In this document: in pieces, positions 44,347 through 52,081 of the stretch
Numbering within the stretch: the first letter of the stretch is position 1
How the letters are laid out: each line of letters begins with the position of its first letter
Assembly: GCA_905213875.1 (NCBI GenBank)
Contig: CAJMJN010000007.1
Span: forward strand, 1 to 53,181
Source of the DNA: an uncultured Clostridium sp.
Lineage (GTDB): Bacteria; Bacillota; Clostridia; TANB77; CAG-508
Direction: 5' to 3'
DNA length: 53,181 nt
Notes under the pieces: generated by a model
The model's database searches: none
What the model was told of the DNA's origin: nothing
What the model saw: only the letters and a program-made list of their open reading frames with translations
Translations under genes and position numbers: made by a program

Positions 44347-44997
44347 ATGGACAAAAAGAAAAAAATAATTTTAATATCAGTTATTGCCATTGTAATAGTT
44401 ATAGCAATAGTAGTTTTATCAGTTTATTTTGTAAATAGAAATAAAACTAATACAGATAATAATAGTGCATCAACGAAAGTAGAAAAATTGTATAATACAT
44501 TAACTGACAAAAAAGAATATAGTTTTTCATTTACATTAGATGATAATAATAAGCTATATTATGCAAAATCAGGAGATACAGCATATACAGATACAACATA
44601 TAATGGAAGTGAATCTAAATATGTTATAAAAGATGGAAACTCATATTTGTTAATGGATGAATCTAAAAAATATTATACATATGCTAATAATACAATTGAT
44701 CTAAACTTAGTAATAGATACATTAGAAAAACTAAAAGAAGAAGAACATCAAGATGGAGAAGAACAAATTGATGGAAAAAACTACAATTATGAAGAATATT
44801 CAACAATTACAGAATTGGCTATAAGTGATTTCTCAGAAAATACAAGTAATGCAAAAACAAGATTGTATTTTCAAGGGGATAAATTAGTATATATTAAAAC
44901 AATTGCAGGTGATAAGCAAGAATTGTTAAAAGTAGAAACTACATATAAAGTAGATAACCAATTGTTTAATATACCATCTGATTATACAGAAGGATAA
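44347..44997 (+). CDS. hypothetical membrane-anchored protein
   Basis: The 216 residues have a basic start and one transmembrane helix (about 7-28), then an extracytoplasmic domain with many Tyr, Asp and Lys. It looks like the beta-rich outer domains of the other single-helix proteins in this window (27049, 31398). No lipobox is seen. AAGGAGGAG precedes the ATG. Function unknown. Confidence 0.68.
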   Translation: MDKKKKIILISVIAIVIVIAIVVLSVYFVNRNKTNTDNNSASTKVEKLYNTLTDKKEYSFSFTLDDNNKLYYAKSGDTAYTDTTYNGSESKYVIKDGNSYLLMDESKKYYTYANNTIDLNLVIDTLEKLKEEEHQDGEEQIDGKNYNYEEYSTITELAISDFSENTSNAKTRLYFQGDKLVYIKTIAGDKQELLKVETTYKVDNQLFNIPSDYTEG

Positions 44998-45011
44998 AAT
45001 ATAAAAAATAC

Positions 45012-45034
45012 AAAAGCCCAAAGGAAACTTTGGT
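45012..45034 (+). other. small leader hairpin before adh
   Basis: CCAAAG-GAAA-CTTTGG forms a 6-bp stem with a GAAA tetraloop a few bases before the AAAGGAGG site of the next gene. Confidence 0.45.
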
Positions 45035-45051
45035 TAAAGGAGGAATTTAAA

Positions 45052-46212
45052 ATGTCAACAAGATTTATGTTAAATGAAACATCTTATTTTGGAAGAGGAG
45101 CAAGAGAAGAACTTGCTGGAGAATTAAAGAAAAGAAATTTTAAAAAAGTATTTTTAGTAAGTGATAAAGCACTAGTAAGTGCAGGAGTTGCAGCTAAAGT
45201 AGAAGAAGTATTAAATAAAATTGGAATTCCTTATGATTTATACGATGAAATAAAACCAAACCCAACAATAAAAAATGTTACAGATGGAGTAGAAGCTTGC
45301 AAAGCATCAGGAGCAGATGTAATAGTAACAGTTGGTGGTGGATCAAGTATGGATACAGCAAAAGCTATTTCAATTGTTATGACAAACCCAGATAGAGCAG
45401 ATATAAAATCTTTAAATGGATTATCAAATACAAAAAATAGAGCTATGCCAGTAATTGCATTACCAACAACAGCTGGAACAGCTTCAGAAGTTACAATAAA
45501 TTATGTAATAACAGATGAAGATGCAGAAGTAAAAATGGTATGTGTAGACCCAAATGATATTCCAATAGTTGCAATAGTAGATTCAGAATTAATGGAATCT
45601 ATGCCAAAAGGTTTAGCTGCTGCAACAGGAATGGATGCATTAACACACGCAGTTGAAGGATATATAACAAAAGCACATAATGAAATGTCAGACATGTTTC
45701 ATATGAAGGCTATTAAGCTTATATTTAAAAACTTAGCTTCAGCAGTAAATGATAAAGAACCATATGCAGTTGAACAAATTGGACTTGCTCAATATATTGC
45801 AGGAATGGGATTTTCAAATGTAGGATTAGGAATAGTACATTCAATGGCACATCAATTAGGAGCTGTATATGATACACCACACGGAATTGCAAATGCAATG
45901 TTATTACCAACAGTAATGAGATTTAATGGAGAAAATTCAGAAACAGCACAAAGATTTAGAGAAATCTTATGTGAAATCGGAAGACCAGATGCAGCACACC
46001 TAAATGACCAAGACGTTATAAATACATTTGTATGGATGATATCAGAATTAAGCAAAGCAGTAGGAATTACAACAACAATAAAAGATTATGGAGCTAAAGA
46101 AGAAGATTTTGAAATGCTTGCAGAAAAAGCTATGAATGATCCTTGTAAACCAGGAAATCCAAGAGAAGTTACAAAAGAACAATTTATAGAATTATATAGA
46201 AGAGCTATGTAA
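45052..46212 (+). CDS. iron-containing alcohol dehydrogenase
   Basis: Group III NAD(P)H-dependent alcohol dehydrogenase, 386 residues. The nucleotide-binding GGGSSMDTAKA (near 99-109), the LPTTAGTASEVT segment (near 138) and the metal-site motifs ATGMDALTHAVEGY (near 189) and GIVHSMAHQLGAVYDTPHG (near 260-278) are clear. The enzyme likely reduces an aldehyde such as acetaldehyde or butyraldehyde in fermentation; the exact substrate cannot be assigned. AAAGGAGG precedes the ATG. Confidence 0.94.
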   Translation: MSTRFMLNETSYFGRGAREELAGELKKRNFKKVFLVSDKALVSAGVAAKVEEVLNKIGIPYDLYDEIKPNPTIKNVTDGVEACKASGADVIVTVGGGSSMDTAKAISIVMTNPDRADIKSLNGLSNTKNRAMPVIALPTTAGTASEVTINYVITDEDAEVKMVCVDPNDIPIVAIVDSELMESMPKGLAAATGMDALTHAVEGYITKAHNEMSDMFHMKAIKLIFKNLASAVNDKEPYAVEQIGLAQYIAGMGFSNVGLGIVHSMAHQLGAVYDTPHGIANAMLLPTVMRFNGENSETAQRFREILCEIGRPDAAHLNDQDVINTFVWMISELSKAVGITTTIKDYGAKEEDFEMLAEKAMNDPCKPGNPREVTKEQFIELYRRAM

Positions 46213-46269
46213 AAAAAGTAGCTAAAATACGTAAAAATACTTGTATTTTTAGGCATATTGTGTAATAAT

Positions 46270-46304
46270 AAACTCGCCCTTATATATTTAAGGGGAGTTT
46301 TTTT
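46270..46304 (+). terminator. terminator after the alcohol dehydrogenase gene
   Basis: AAACTC-g-CCCT pairs with AGGG-GAGTTT (46270-46280 with 46291-46300, one bulged G), followed by T to 46304. It ends 26 bases before valS. Confidence 0.8.
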
Positions 46305-46329
46305 ATATGAAAATTCGAGGAGGAATAAT

Positions 46330-48999
46330 ATGTTAAATGATAAGTATAATCCAAAAGATTTTGAAGACAAATTATATGAACACTGGGAAAAATCAGGATA
46401 TTTTAAACCAAGTATGGACAAAACAAAAGAAAGTTATTGTATAATGATGCCTCCTCCAAATGTAACTGGAAAATTACATATGGGACATGCATTAGATGGA
46501 ACAATACAGGATATACTAATCCGTTTTAAAAGAATGCAAGGATATAATACTCTATGGTTACCAGGCTCAGACCACGCATCAATATCAACAGAAATGAAAG
46601 TTGTTCAAAAACTAAAATCAGAAGGAAAATCAAAACAAGAAATAGGAAGAGAAAAATTTTTAGAAGAAGCTTGGGATTGGACTAAATTATATGGTGGAAC
46701 AATACAAGAACAACAACGTAAATTAGGATGTTCTTGTGATTGGGATAGACGTAGGTTTACATTAGACGAAGGATTATCTGATGCTGTTTTAGAAGAATTT
46801 ATAAATTTATATAATCAAGGTTATATCTATAAAGGAACAAGAATGGTAAATTGGTGCCCAAATTGTAACACAGCAATATCAGATGCAGAAGTTGAATACA
46901 AAGAAGAAGCATCACATTTATGGCATCTAAGATATCAAATAAAAGGTGAAGATAGATATGTAGAAGTTGCAACAACAAGACCTGAAACCATGTTAGGAGA
47001 TACAGCAGTTGCAGTAAATCCAAATGATGAAAGATATAAAGATATCGTAGGGAAAACATGTATATTACCAATAGTAAATAGAGAAATACCAATAATAGCA
47101 GACGAATTTGTAGAAACAGAATTTGGAACAGGATGTGTAAAAATTACACCATCACATGATCCAAATGATTATCAAGCAGGAAAAAGGCATAATCTAGAAT
47201 TTATAGAAGTATTTGACCAAAAAACAATAATGGGAGACTTAATGCCAGAAGTACAAGGAATGACAGCAATTGAAGCAAGGCCTATAATAGTAGAAAAACT
47301 AAAAGAATTAGATGCATTAGTTTCAATAGAAGATTACACACATAATGTAGGTAAATGTGAAAGATGTAAAACAACAATAGAACCAAGAATTTCAGAGCAA
47401 TGGTTTGTAAAAATGAAAGAATTAGCAGAACCCGCAATTAAAGCAGTAAGAAATGATGATGTAAAATTTGTTCCAAAAAGATATGAAAAAACATATTTTA
47501 ACTGGATGGAAAACATTCAAGATTGGTGTATATCAAGACAATTATGGTGGGGACACAGAATACCAGCATATTATTGTGAAGAATGTGGACATATAAATGT
47601 TTCTAAAACAGAACCAGAAAAATGTGAAAAATGTGGAAGTACTAAATTACATCAAGACCCAGATACATTAGATACATGGTTTAGTTCAGCATTATGGCCA
47701 TTCTCTACATTAGGTTGGCCAAATAAAGATGCAGAAGATTTAAAAACATTTTATCCAACAAATGTATTAGTAACTGGATATGATATAATTTTCTTCTGGG
47801 TTGCAAGAATGGTATTTTCAGGATTATATGCAATGAAGGAAAAACCATTTAGTGATGTATTAATTCATGGAATTGTACGTGATAGCCAAGGAAGAAAGAT
47901 GTCAAAAACATTAGGAAATGGCGTAGACCCAATAGAAGTAATAGAACAATATGGAGCAGATAGTATGAGATTTTCTGTATTATCTGGAACTACAATGGGA
48001 AATGACATAAGATATATGCCAGAAAAACTAGAACAAGCATCAAACTTTGCAAACAAAATCTGGAATGCAGCTAAATTTATAATAATGAATAGACCAGAAG
48101 AAAAAGAAATTATAAAATTTGCACAAGAAAATTTTGATGGAAACACATATAAAGATGGTGCATTAAAACTTGAAGATAAATGGATAATAAGTAAATTAAA
48201 TAAACTAGTTGCAGATATAACAAAAAATATAGAGAACTACGACTTAGGTGTTGCATTAGATAATATATATGGATTTATATGGAATGAATTCTGTGATTGG
48301 TATATAGAAATGGTAAAATCAAGATTATATAGTGAAGACCAATTAGAAAAAGTAAGAGTAAGCTATGTATTAGACTATGTATTTAGAACAACAATGAAAT
48401 TATTACATCCATTTATGCCATTTGTAACATCAGAAATATATGATAATTTAGTAAAATATGATGACAAAGAACTAATGGTATCAGATTGGCCAAAAGAAAA
48501 TGACAACCTAAATCGTGAAGAAATAATAGAAAAAATAAAACAAGTAATTGTAGAAATTAGAAACATTAGAGCTAATAAAAATATACATCCAAGCAAAAAA
48601 TCAGAAATAATACTTGTGCCAACTAAAAATGTTAAAGAATTAACCAAAAAATTAAAAGAATTAGCTCCAATATTATTAAAATTAGGATTTGGAAGCAAAA
48701 TAACAATAAAAGAAAGTAATGAAGAAATTGGTAAAAATACAATAAACATCATTACAGAAGGATTAGAAGTATATGTATCATTAGAAGGGTTAATTGACGT
48801 AAAAGAAGAAATCGAAAGATTATCACAAGAAAAAGCAAAAATGAAAAGTGAAATTGCAAGATGTGAAAAAATGCTATCCAACCCTGGATTTGTAAATAAA
48901 GCTCCAAAAGCTAAAGTTGAAGAAGAACAACAAAAATTAGCAAATTATAAAGAAATGCTAGGTAAAATAGAAACAAAATTAGCTGAATATGAAGAATAA
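46330..48999 (+). CDS. valS: valyl-tRNA synthetase
   Basis: Charges tRNA-Val. The protein from ATG 46330 (GAGGAGG upstream) has 889 residues, normal for the family; in-frame sequence from 46258 covers the terminator and is not coding. It carries the HIGH-type PPPNVTGKLHMGHAL (near 41), the editing domain with TTRPETMLGD (near 218), the KMSKS motif as RKMSKTLGNG (near 522), the anticodon-binding domain and a C-terminal coiled coil (about 820-889). No T-box leader is present upstream. Confidence 0.97.
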   Translation: MLNDKYNPKDFEDKLYEHWEKSGYFKPSMDKTKESYCIMMPPPNVTGKLHMGHALDGTIQDILIRFKRMQGYNTLWLPGSDHASISTEMKVVQKLKSEGKSKQEIGREKFLEEAWDWTKLYGGTIQEQQRKLGCSCDWDRRRFTLDEGLSDAVLEEFINLYNQGYIYKGTRMVNWCPNCNTAISDAEVEYKEEASHLWHLRYQIKGEDRYVEVATTRPETMLGDTAVAVNPNDERYKDIVGKTCILPIVNREIPIIADEFVETEFGTGCVKITPSHDPNDYQAGKRHNLEFIEVFDQKTIMGDLMPEVQGMTAIEARPIIVEKLKELDALVSIEDYTHNVGKCERCKTTIEPRISEQWFVKMKELAEPAIKAVRNDDVKFVPKRYEKTYFNWMENIQDWCISRQLWWGHRIPAYYCEECGHINVSKTEPEKCEKCGSTKLHQDPDTLDTWFSSALWPFSTLGWPNKDAEDLKTFYPTNVLVTGYDIIFFWVARMVFSGLYAMKEKPFSDVLIHGIVRDSQGRKMSKTLGNGVDPIEVIEQYGADSMRFSVLSGTTMGNDIRYMPEKLEQASNFANKIWNAAKFIIMNRPEEKEIIKFAQENFDGNTYKDGALKLEDKWIISKLNKLVADITKNIENYDLGVALDNIYGFIWNEFCDWYIEMVKSRLYSEDQLEKVRVSYVLDYVFRTTMKLLHPFMPFVTSEIYDNLVKYDDKELMVSDWPKENDNLNREEIIEKIKQVIVEIRNIRANKNIHPSKKSEIILVPTKNVKELTKKLKELAPILLKLGFGSKITIKESNEEIGKNTINIITEGLEVYVSLEGLIDVKEEIERLSQEKAKMKSEIARCEKMLSNPGFVNKAPKAKVEEEQQKLANYKEMLGKIETKLAEYEE

Positions 49000-49001
49000 G
49001 T

Positions 49002-49044
49002 AAAAAAGCATTTTGATAAAGAAATTTATCAAAATGTTTTTTTT
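49002..49044 (+). terminator. terminator after valS
   Basis: A long stem (49002-49020 with 49025-49043, one G-T pair) closed by a GAAA loop, with eight T at the end. Confidence 0.92.
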
Positions 49045-49117
49045 ATGGATAAAATTAAAAAGATTAGCACAAAACTCTATATTTAATTGATTAGTAATTT
49101 TTACTAAATGAAATAAA

Positions 49118-49193
49118 TTGTCGAAAACTTCTTAAGAAACGACAAAACTTCCTAATTTTTACTCTTGGAAAATATTGGAATTAATACTATAAT
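49118..49193 (+). promoter_or_regulatory. spoIIA promoter region with probable Spo0A boxes
   Basis: TTGGAA (49165-49170), 17 bases, TATAAT (49188-49193) gives a sigma-A-type promoter. Upstream are a TTGTCGAA (49118-49125) matching the Spo0A box TGNCGAA and an inverted near-match TTTTGTCGTT (reading the - strand, 49147-49138). Direct activation by Spo0A-P would link the operon to entry into sporulation. A sigma-H promoter, as in B. subtilis, was not clearly seen. Confidence 0.6.
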
Positions 49194-49257
49194 AAACACA
49201 ACAAATCATAACTAAGATAAAGTTGAATTTTATACTAAAGAAAGGGATGAGTGTAAA

Positions 49258-49569
49258 ATGGAATCGAAATTTTATGATAAGGACAAGCTGTTAATCTTAA
49301 AAATTACTGATGAAATTGATGACCATAATGTACAAAATATAAGGAGGAAAGCAGATTATGAAATTGAGAGATATATGCCTAAAAAAATTATATTTGATTT
49401 TGATAGTGTTACTTTTATGGATAGTGCCGGAATCGGCTTAATAATTGGAAGATACAAGTTTGCAAACATGATAGGTGCAAAATTAGAACTTAGTAATTTA
49501 ACTCAAAGTGTAAGAAGAATTTTTGATATGAGTGGTATTTTAAAACTAATACCAACAGTAGAATTATAG
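49258..49569 (+). CDS. spoIIAA: anti-anti-sigma factor SpoIIAA
   Basis: STAS-domain protein that, when unphosphorylated, frees sigma-F from SpoIIAB in the forespore. The 103 residues include the phosphorylation-site loop FMDSAGIGLIIGRYK (Ser near 58). AAGGGATG precedes the ATG. It is followed by an intercistronic pseudoknot (49570) before spoIIAB. Confidence 0.95.
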   Translation: MESKFYDKDKLLILKITDEIDDHNVQNIRRKADYEIERYMPKKIIFDFDSVTFMDSAGIGLIIGRYKFANMIGAKLELSNLTQSVRRIFDMSGILKLIPTVEL

Positions 49570-49593
49570 AAGTTTATGGGAACTTAAAACCCA
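49570..49593 (+). other. pseudoknot element E2 before spoIIAB
   Basis: Stem 1 pairs AAGTT (49570-49574) with AACTT (49581-49585). Stem 2 pairs TGGG (49577-49580) with CCCA (49590-49593), across AAAA. This is the simplest and most perfect of the three related elements. It ends 11 bases before the AAGGA site of spoIIAB. Confidence 0.62.
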
Positions 49594-49616
49594 AATAAAT
49601 ATATAAGGAAAAAAGT

Positions 49617-50105
49617 ATGTTAAATAATAAAAACATTGAAAATGAAATGAAATTAGAATTTGTTAGTAAATCGTCAAACGAAGCATTTGCAAGACTAACA
49701 GTTGCTGCATTTGCGGCACAATTAGACCCAACAATCGAAGAATTGGCTGATATAAAAACAGCAGTATCAGAAGCTGTTACAAATGCAATAATCCATGGTT
49801 ATGAAAAGAAAACAGGAATTGTTAAAATATCAGCATGGATTGTAGAAAATAAGATTATAATAGAGATTTCAGACAAAGGAAAAGGAATTGAAGACATAGA
49901 ACAGGCCAAAGAGCCCTTATACACAACAAAGCCTAATTTAGAAAGATCTGGAATGGGATTTACAATTATAGAAAATTTTATGGACTCAATGGAAGTAAAA
50001 TCAGTCCTTGGGTTAGGAACAAAAGTAACAATGACAAAATCAATACAACCTAAAGAAGAAAAGGAAGAAGATGATTTTCTAATGCTACTAGAAGACAAAA
50101 ATTAA
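49617..50105 (+). CDS. spoIIAB: anti-sigma factor and protein kinase SpoIIAB
   Basis: Binds and inhibits sigma-F and phosphorylates SpoIIAA. The 162 residues have the GHKL ATP-binding motifs: EAVTNAIIHGY (N box, near 51-61), EISDKGKGIEDIE (G1 box, near 83-95) and RSGMGFTIIENFMD (G2 box, near 111-124). AAGGA lies 7 bases before the ATG. It has a somewhat longer C-terminal acidic tail than B. subtilis SpoIIAB (146 residues). Confidence 0.95.
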   Translation: MLNNKNIENEMKLEFVSKSSNEAFARLTVAAFAAQLDPTIEELADIKTAVSEAVTNAIIHGYEKKTGIVKISAWIVENKIIIEISDKGKGIEDIEQAKEPLYTTKPNLERSGMGFTIIENFMDSMEVKSVLGLGTKVTMTKSIQPKEEKEEDDFLMLLEDKN

Positions 50106-50141
50106 AAATATTATAGTTAACATTAATAAAATTATATAAAT

Positions 50142-50171
50142 GGTTTATGGGTTAATCCTTTTAAAAACCTA
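50142..50171 (+). other. pseudoknot element E3 before sigF
   Basis: Stem 1 pairs GGTTTA (50142-50147) with TAATCC (50153-50158), one mismatch. Stem 2 pairs TGGGT (50148-50152) with ACCTA (50167-50171), one G-T pair. It lies 9 bases before the AAGGAG site of sigF and shares the GTTTATRGG...AAACCYAAAT consensus with E1 and E2. Confidence 0.58.
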
Positions 50172-50188
50172 AATATACATAAGGAGCT

Positions 50189-50206
50189 ATGACCTAGCTG
50201 GGTCAT
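50189..50206 (+). promoter_or_regulatory. hairpin between ribosome binding site and start codon of sigF
   Basis: ATGACC (50189-50194) pairs with GGTCAT (50201-50206). It lies between AAGGAG (50181-50186) and ATG 50216. Folded, it cuts the effective spacing from 29 to about 11 bases; unfolded, the spacing is too long. It also forms a minimal frame ATG-ACC-TAG. The hairpin could gate sigF translation. Confidence 0.6.
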
Positions 50207-50215
50207 TTAAAATAT

Positions 50216-50945
50216 ATGTACAAAAATGATAAGCAAAGTATAATAAAAGCTCAGTCAGGAGATAAAGAAGAACTTGAAGAATTAATAAAAAACAATAATC
50301 GGTTTAATATGGAGTATTGTAAAAAGATTTCAAGGTAGAGGATATGAAGTAGAAGATTTATATCAAATAGGATGCTTAGGATTTATAAAAGCTATAAAAA
50401 GATTTGACACAAATTTTGATGTAAAATTATCAACATATGCAGTTCCTTATATGATAGGTGAAATAAAAAGACATATTAGAGATGATGGACCAGTAAAAGT
50501 AAGTAGAACCATAAAAGAACTAGGAATAAAAATAAAAGAAATACAAAGACAATATTTAAATAAAAAAGGAGAAGAAATAACAATTAAAGAACTACAAAAA
50601 GAGTTAAAAGTAGGAAAAGAAGAAATAATATTAGCCATAGAAGCAACAAGAAATGTAGAATCAATAGAAGATGCAACATATATTAATCATAAAGACGGGA
50701 ATAGCATAAGCTTAAAAGATAAAATAACAACAGAAAAAGATGAAGAAGAAATAATAACAAATAAAATAGCAATAAATGAGTTAATAAAAGGACTAAAGAA
50801 AAGAGAACAAGAAGTTATTTTACTTAGATTTTATAAGGAAAAAACACAAGCACAAGTTGCAAAAATATTAGGAATAACACAAGTTCAAGTATCAAGAATA
50901 GAAAGAAAAATACTGAGTAGTATGAAAATGAAACTAAGTTCATAA
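50216..50945 (+). CDS. sigF: sporulation sigma factor sigma-F, needs one +1 frameshift at CGG
   Basis: First compartment-specific sigma factor, active in the forespore. From ATG 50216 codons 1-28 read to KNNN, then CGG (50300); the zero frame stops at TAG 50336 (40 codons). Skipping one base gives GLIWSIVKRFQGRGYEVEDL and an open frame of 214 codons to 50945. It contains region 2 (QIGCLGFIKAIKRFD, LSTYAVPYMIGEIKRHIRDDG), region 3 (VSRTIKELG) and the region 4 helix-turn-helix (QAQVAKILGITQVQVSRIE). The total is 242 residues, near the 255 of B. subtilis. Upstream lie a pseudoknot and a hairpin in the ribosome-binding region. A pseudogene is the alternative, but the break falls on CGG as in spoIIIAA and the rest is intact. 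Confidence 0.92.
50300..50302 (+). other. CGG +1 frameshift site in sigF
   Basis: Zero-frame AAT-CGG-T becomes AAT-(C)-GGT and restores the GLIWSIVKRF core of sigma region 2. An equal reading is four-base decoding of CGGT. Confidence 0.9.
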
Positions 50946-50970
50946 TAAAAAGGAAAAGGATGTAATAAAA

Positions 50971-51996
50971 ATGAAAAAAGTAATTTTATATTTTATAGCT
51001 TTTATACTAGTATGTTTCTTTTTACCAGCAATATTAACTAAAAAAGATGCAAAATTTGTTGAAACTTCTTCAAAGTCAAATAATGAAATCATAGAAAATA
51101 CTGATAGTACACAAGAAAATATAAAAAGTACATATAATTATAAAAATTATGGAACAATAAAATTACTACATAAAAAAACAGGAGAAGTAGAGCAAGTAAA
51201 TATAGATGATTATTTGTGCAATGTAGTATCAGCAGAAATGCCAGCAGATTATGAAATAGAAGCCTTAAAAGCTCAAGCAGTAGTTGCAAGGACATATACA
51301 ATTTATAAAATTAATAACAAAAAACATGAAAATGCAGATATATGTGATGATTCAACTTGTTGCCAAGCATGGGTTGATAAAGAAACTAGATTTTCTAGGT
51401 GGGAAGAGAGCAAAAGAGAAAGTAACTGGGAAAAAATACAAAAATGCATACAAGAAACACAAGGACAAATTGTAACTTATCAAAACCAACCAATAAATGC
51501 ATTTTTCCATGCAAATAGTGGAGGAAAAACAGAATTGCCAGTAAATGTGTGGGGAGGAACTGGACTACCGTATTTACAAGTGGTTGAAACTGCTGGGGAA
51601 GAAGGATACAAACAATATGAATCAGAAGTAGAACTTACACAAGATGAATTGATAGAAAAACTTAAAACAAAATATTCAGACATTAGTATAGATTTTAGTA
51701 ATCAAGAAAATCTAAAAATATTAGAATATACAGACAGTGGAAGAGTAAAAACTGTAAAATTTGGAAATCATGAAATATCAGGTGTTGAAACAAGAACACT
51801 ATTGGGATTGAAATCAACTAATTTTGAAATTTCAAAAGAAAATGACAAAATAAAATTTACAGTAAAAGGATATGGACATGGCGTAGGAATGAGTCAAACA
51901 GGAGCTGACGCTATGGCTAAACAAGGAAAAAATTATAAAGAAATAATAAATCATTTTTATTCTGGTGTGGAAATAAAAGAAGTAAATTTATTATAG
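50971..51996 (+). CDS. spoIID: stage II sporulation protein D (SpoIID)
   Basis: Lytic transglycosylase anchored in the mother-cell membrane that trims peptidoglycan during engulfment. The 341 residues begin with a membrane anchor (about 3-22). The catalytic region VVSAEMPADYEIEALKAQ has the catalytic Glu near 89, then AVVARTY, the zinc-site-like CDDSTCCQAW (near 126-135), NAFFHANSGGKTE (near 175) and YGHGVGMSQTGADAMAKQG near the end. It lies only 25 bases after sigF with no terminator. In B. subtilis it is a sigma-E gene elsewhere; here it may also be read from the spoIIA promoter. Confidence 0.95.
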   Translation: MKKVILYFIAFILVCFFLPAILTKKDAKFVETSSKSNNEIIENTDSTQENIKSTYNYKNYGTIKLLHKKTGEVEQVNIDDYLCNVVSAEMPADYEIEALKAQAVVARTYTIYKINNKKHENADICDDSTCCQAWVDKETRFSRWEESKRESNWEKIQKCIQETQGQIVTYQNQPINAFFHANSGGKTELPVNVWGGTGLPYLQVVETAGEEGYKQYESEVELTQDELIEKLKTKYSDISIDFSNQENLKILEYTDSGRVKTVKFGNHEISGVETRTLLGLKSTNFEISKENDKIKFTVKGYGHGVGMSQTGADAMAKQGKNYKEIINHFYSGVEIKEVNLL

Positions 51997-52023
51997 ATAT
52001 TTATAAAAATAATAAGTATAAAT

Positions 52024-52051
52024 GTATAATCTCCTCAAAATAGGAAATACT
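52024..52051 (+). promoter_or_regulatory. sigma-F/sigma-G type promoter of spoIIQ
   Basis: GTATA (52024-52028), 14 bases, GGAAATACT (52043-52051) fully matches the consensus GYATA-N14/15-GGnnAnAHT. spoIIQ is a classic sigma-F target, so this would place it under the recoded sigma factor encoded just upstream. Confidence 0.72.
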
Positions 52052-52081
52052 TGTATTAATAAAAATTTTAAGGAGGATTAT

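Noticed and set aside
46258..46329. In-frame extension upstream of valS
   Set aside because: It runs through a terminator hairpin; ATG 46330 has the strong ribosome binding site and the family N-terminus.
46212..46330. Looked for a T-box leader before valS and a SAM riboswitch before metK
   Set aside because: The intergenic regions are too short and none of the conserved elements (T-box sequence, K-turn) is present.
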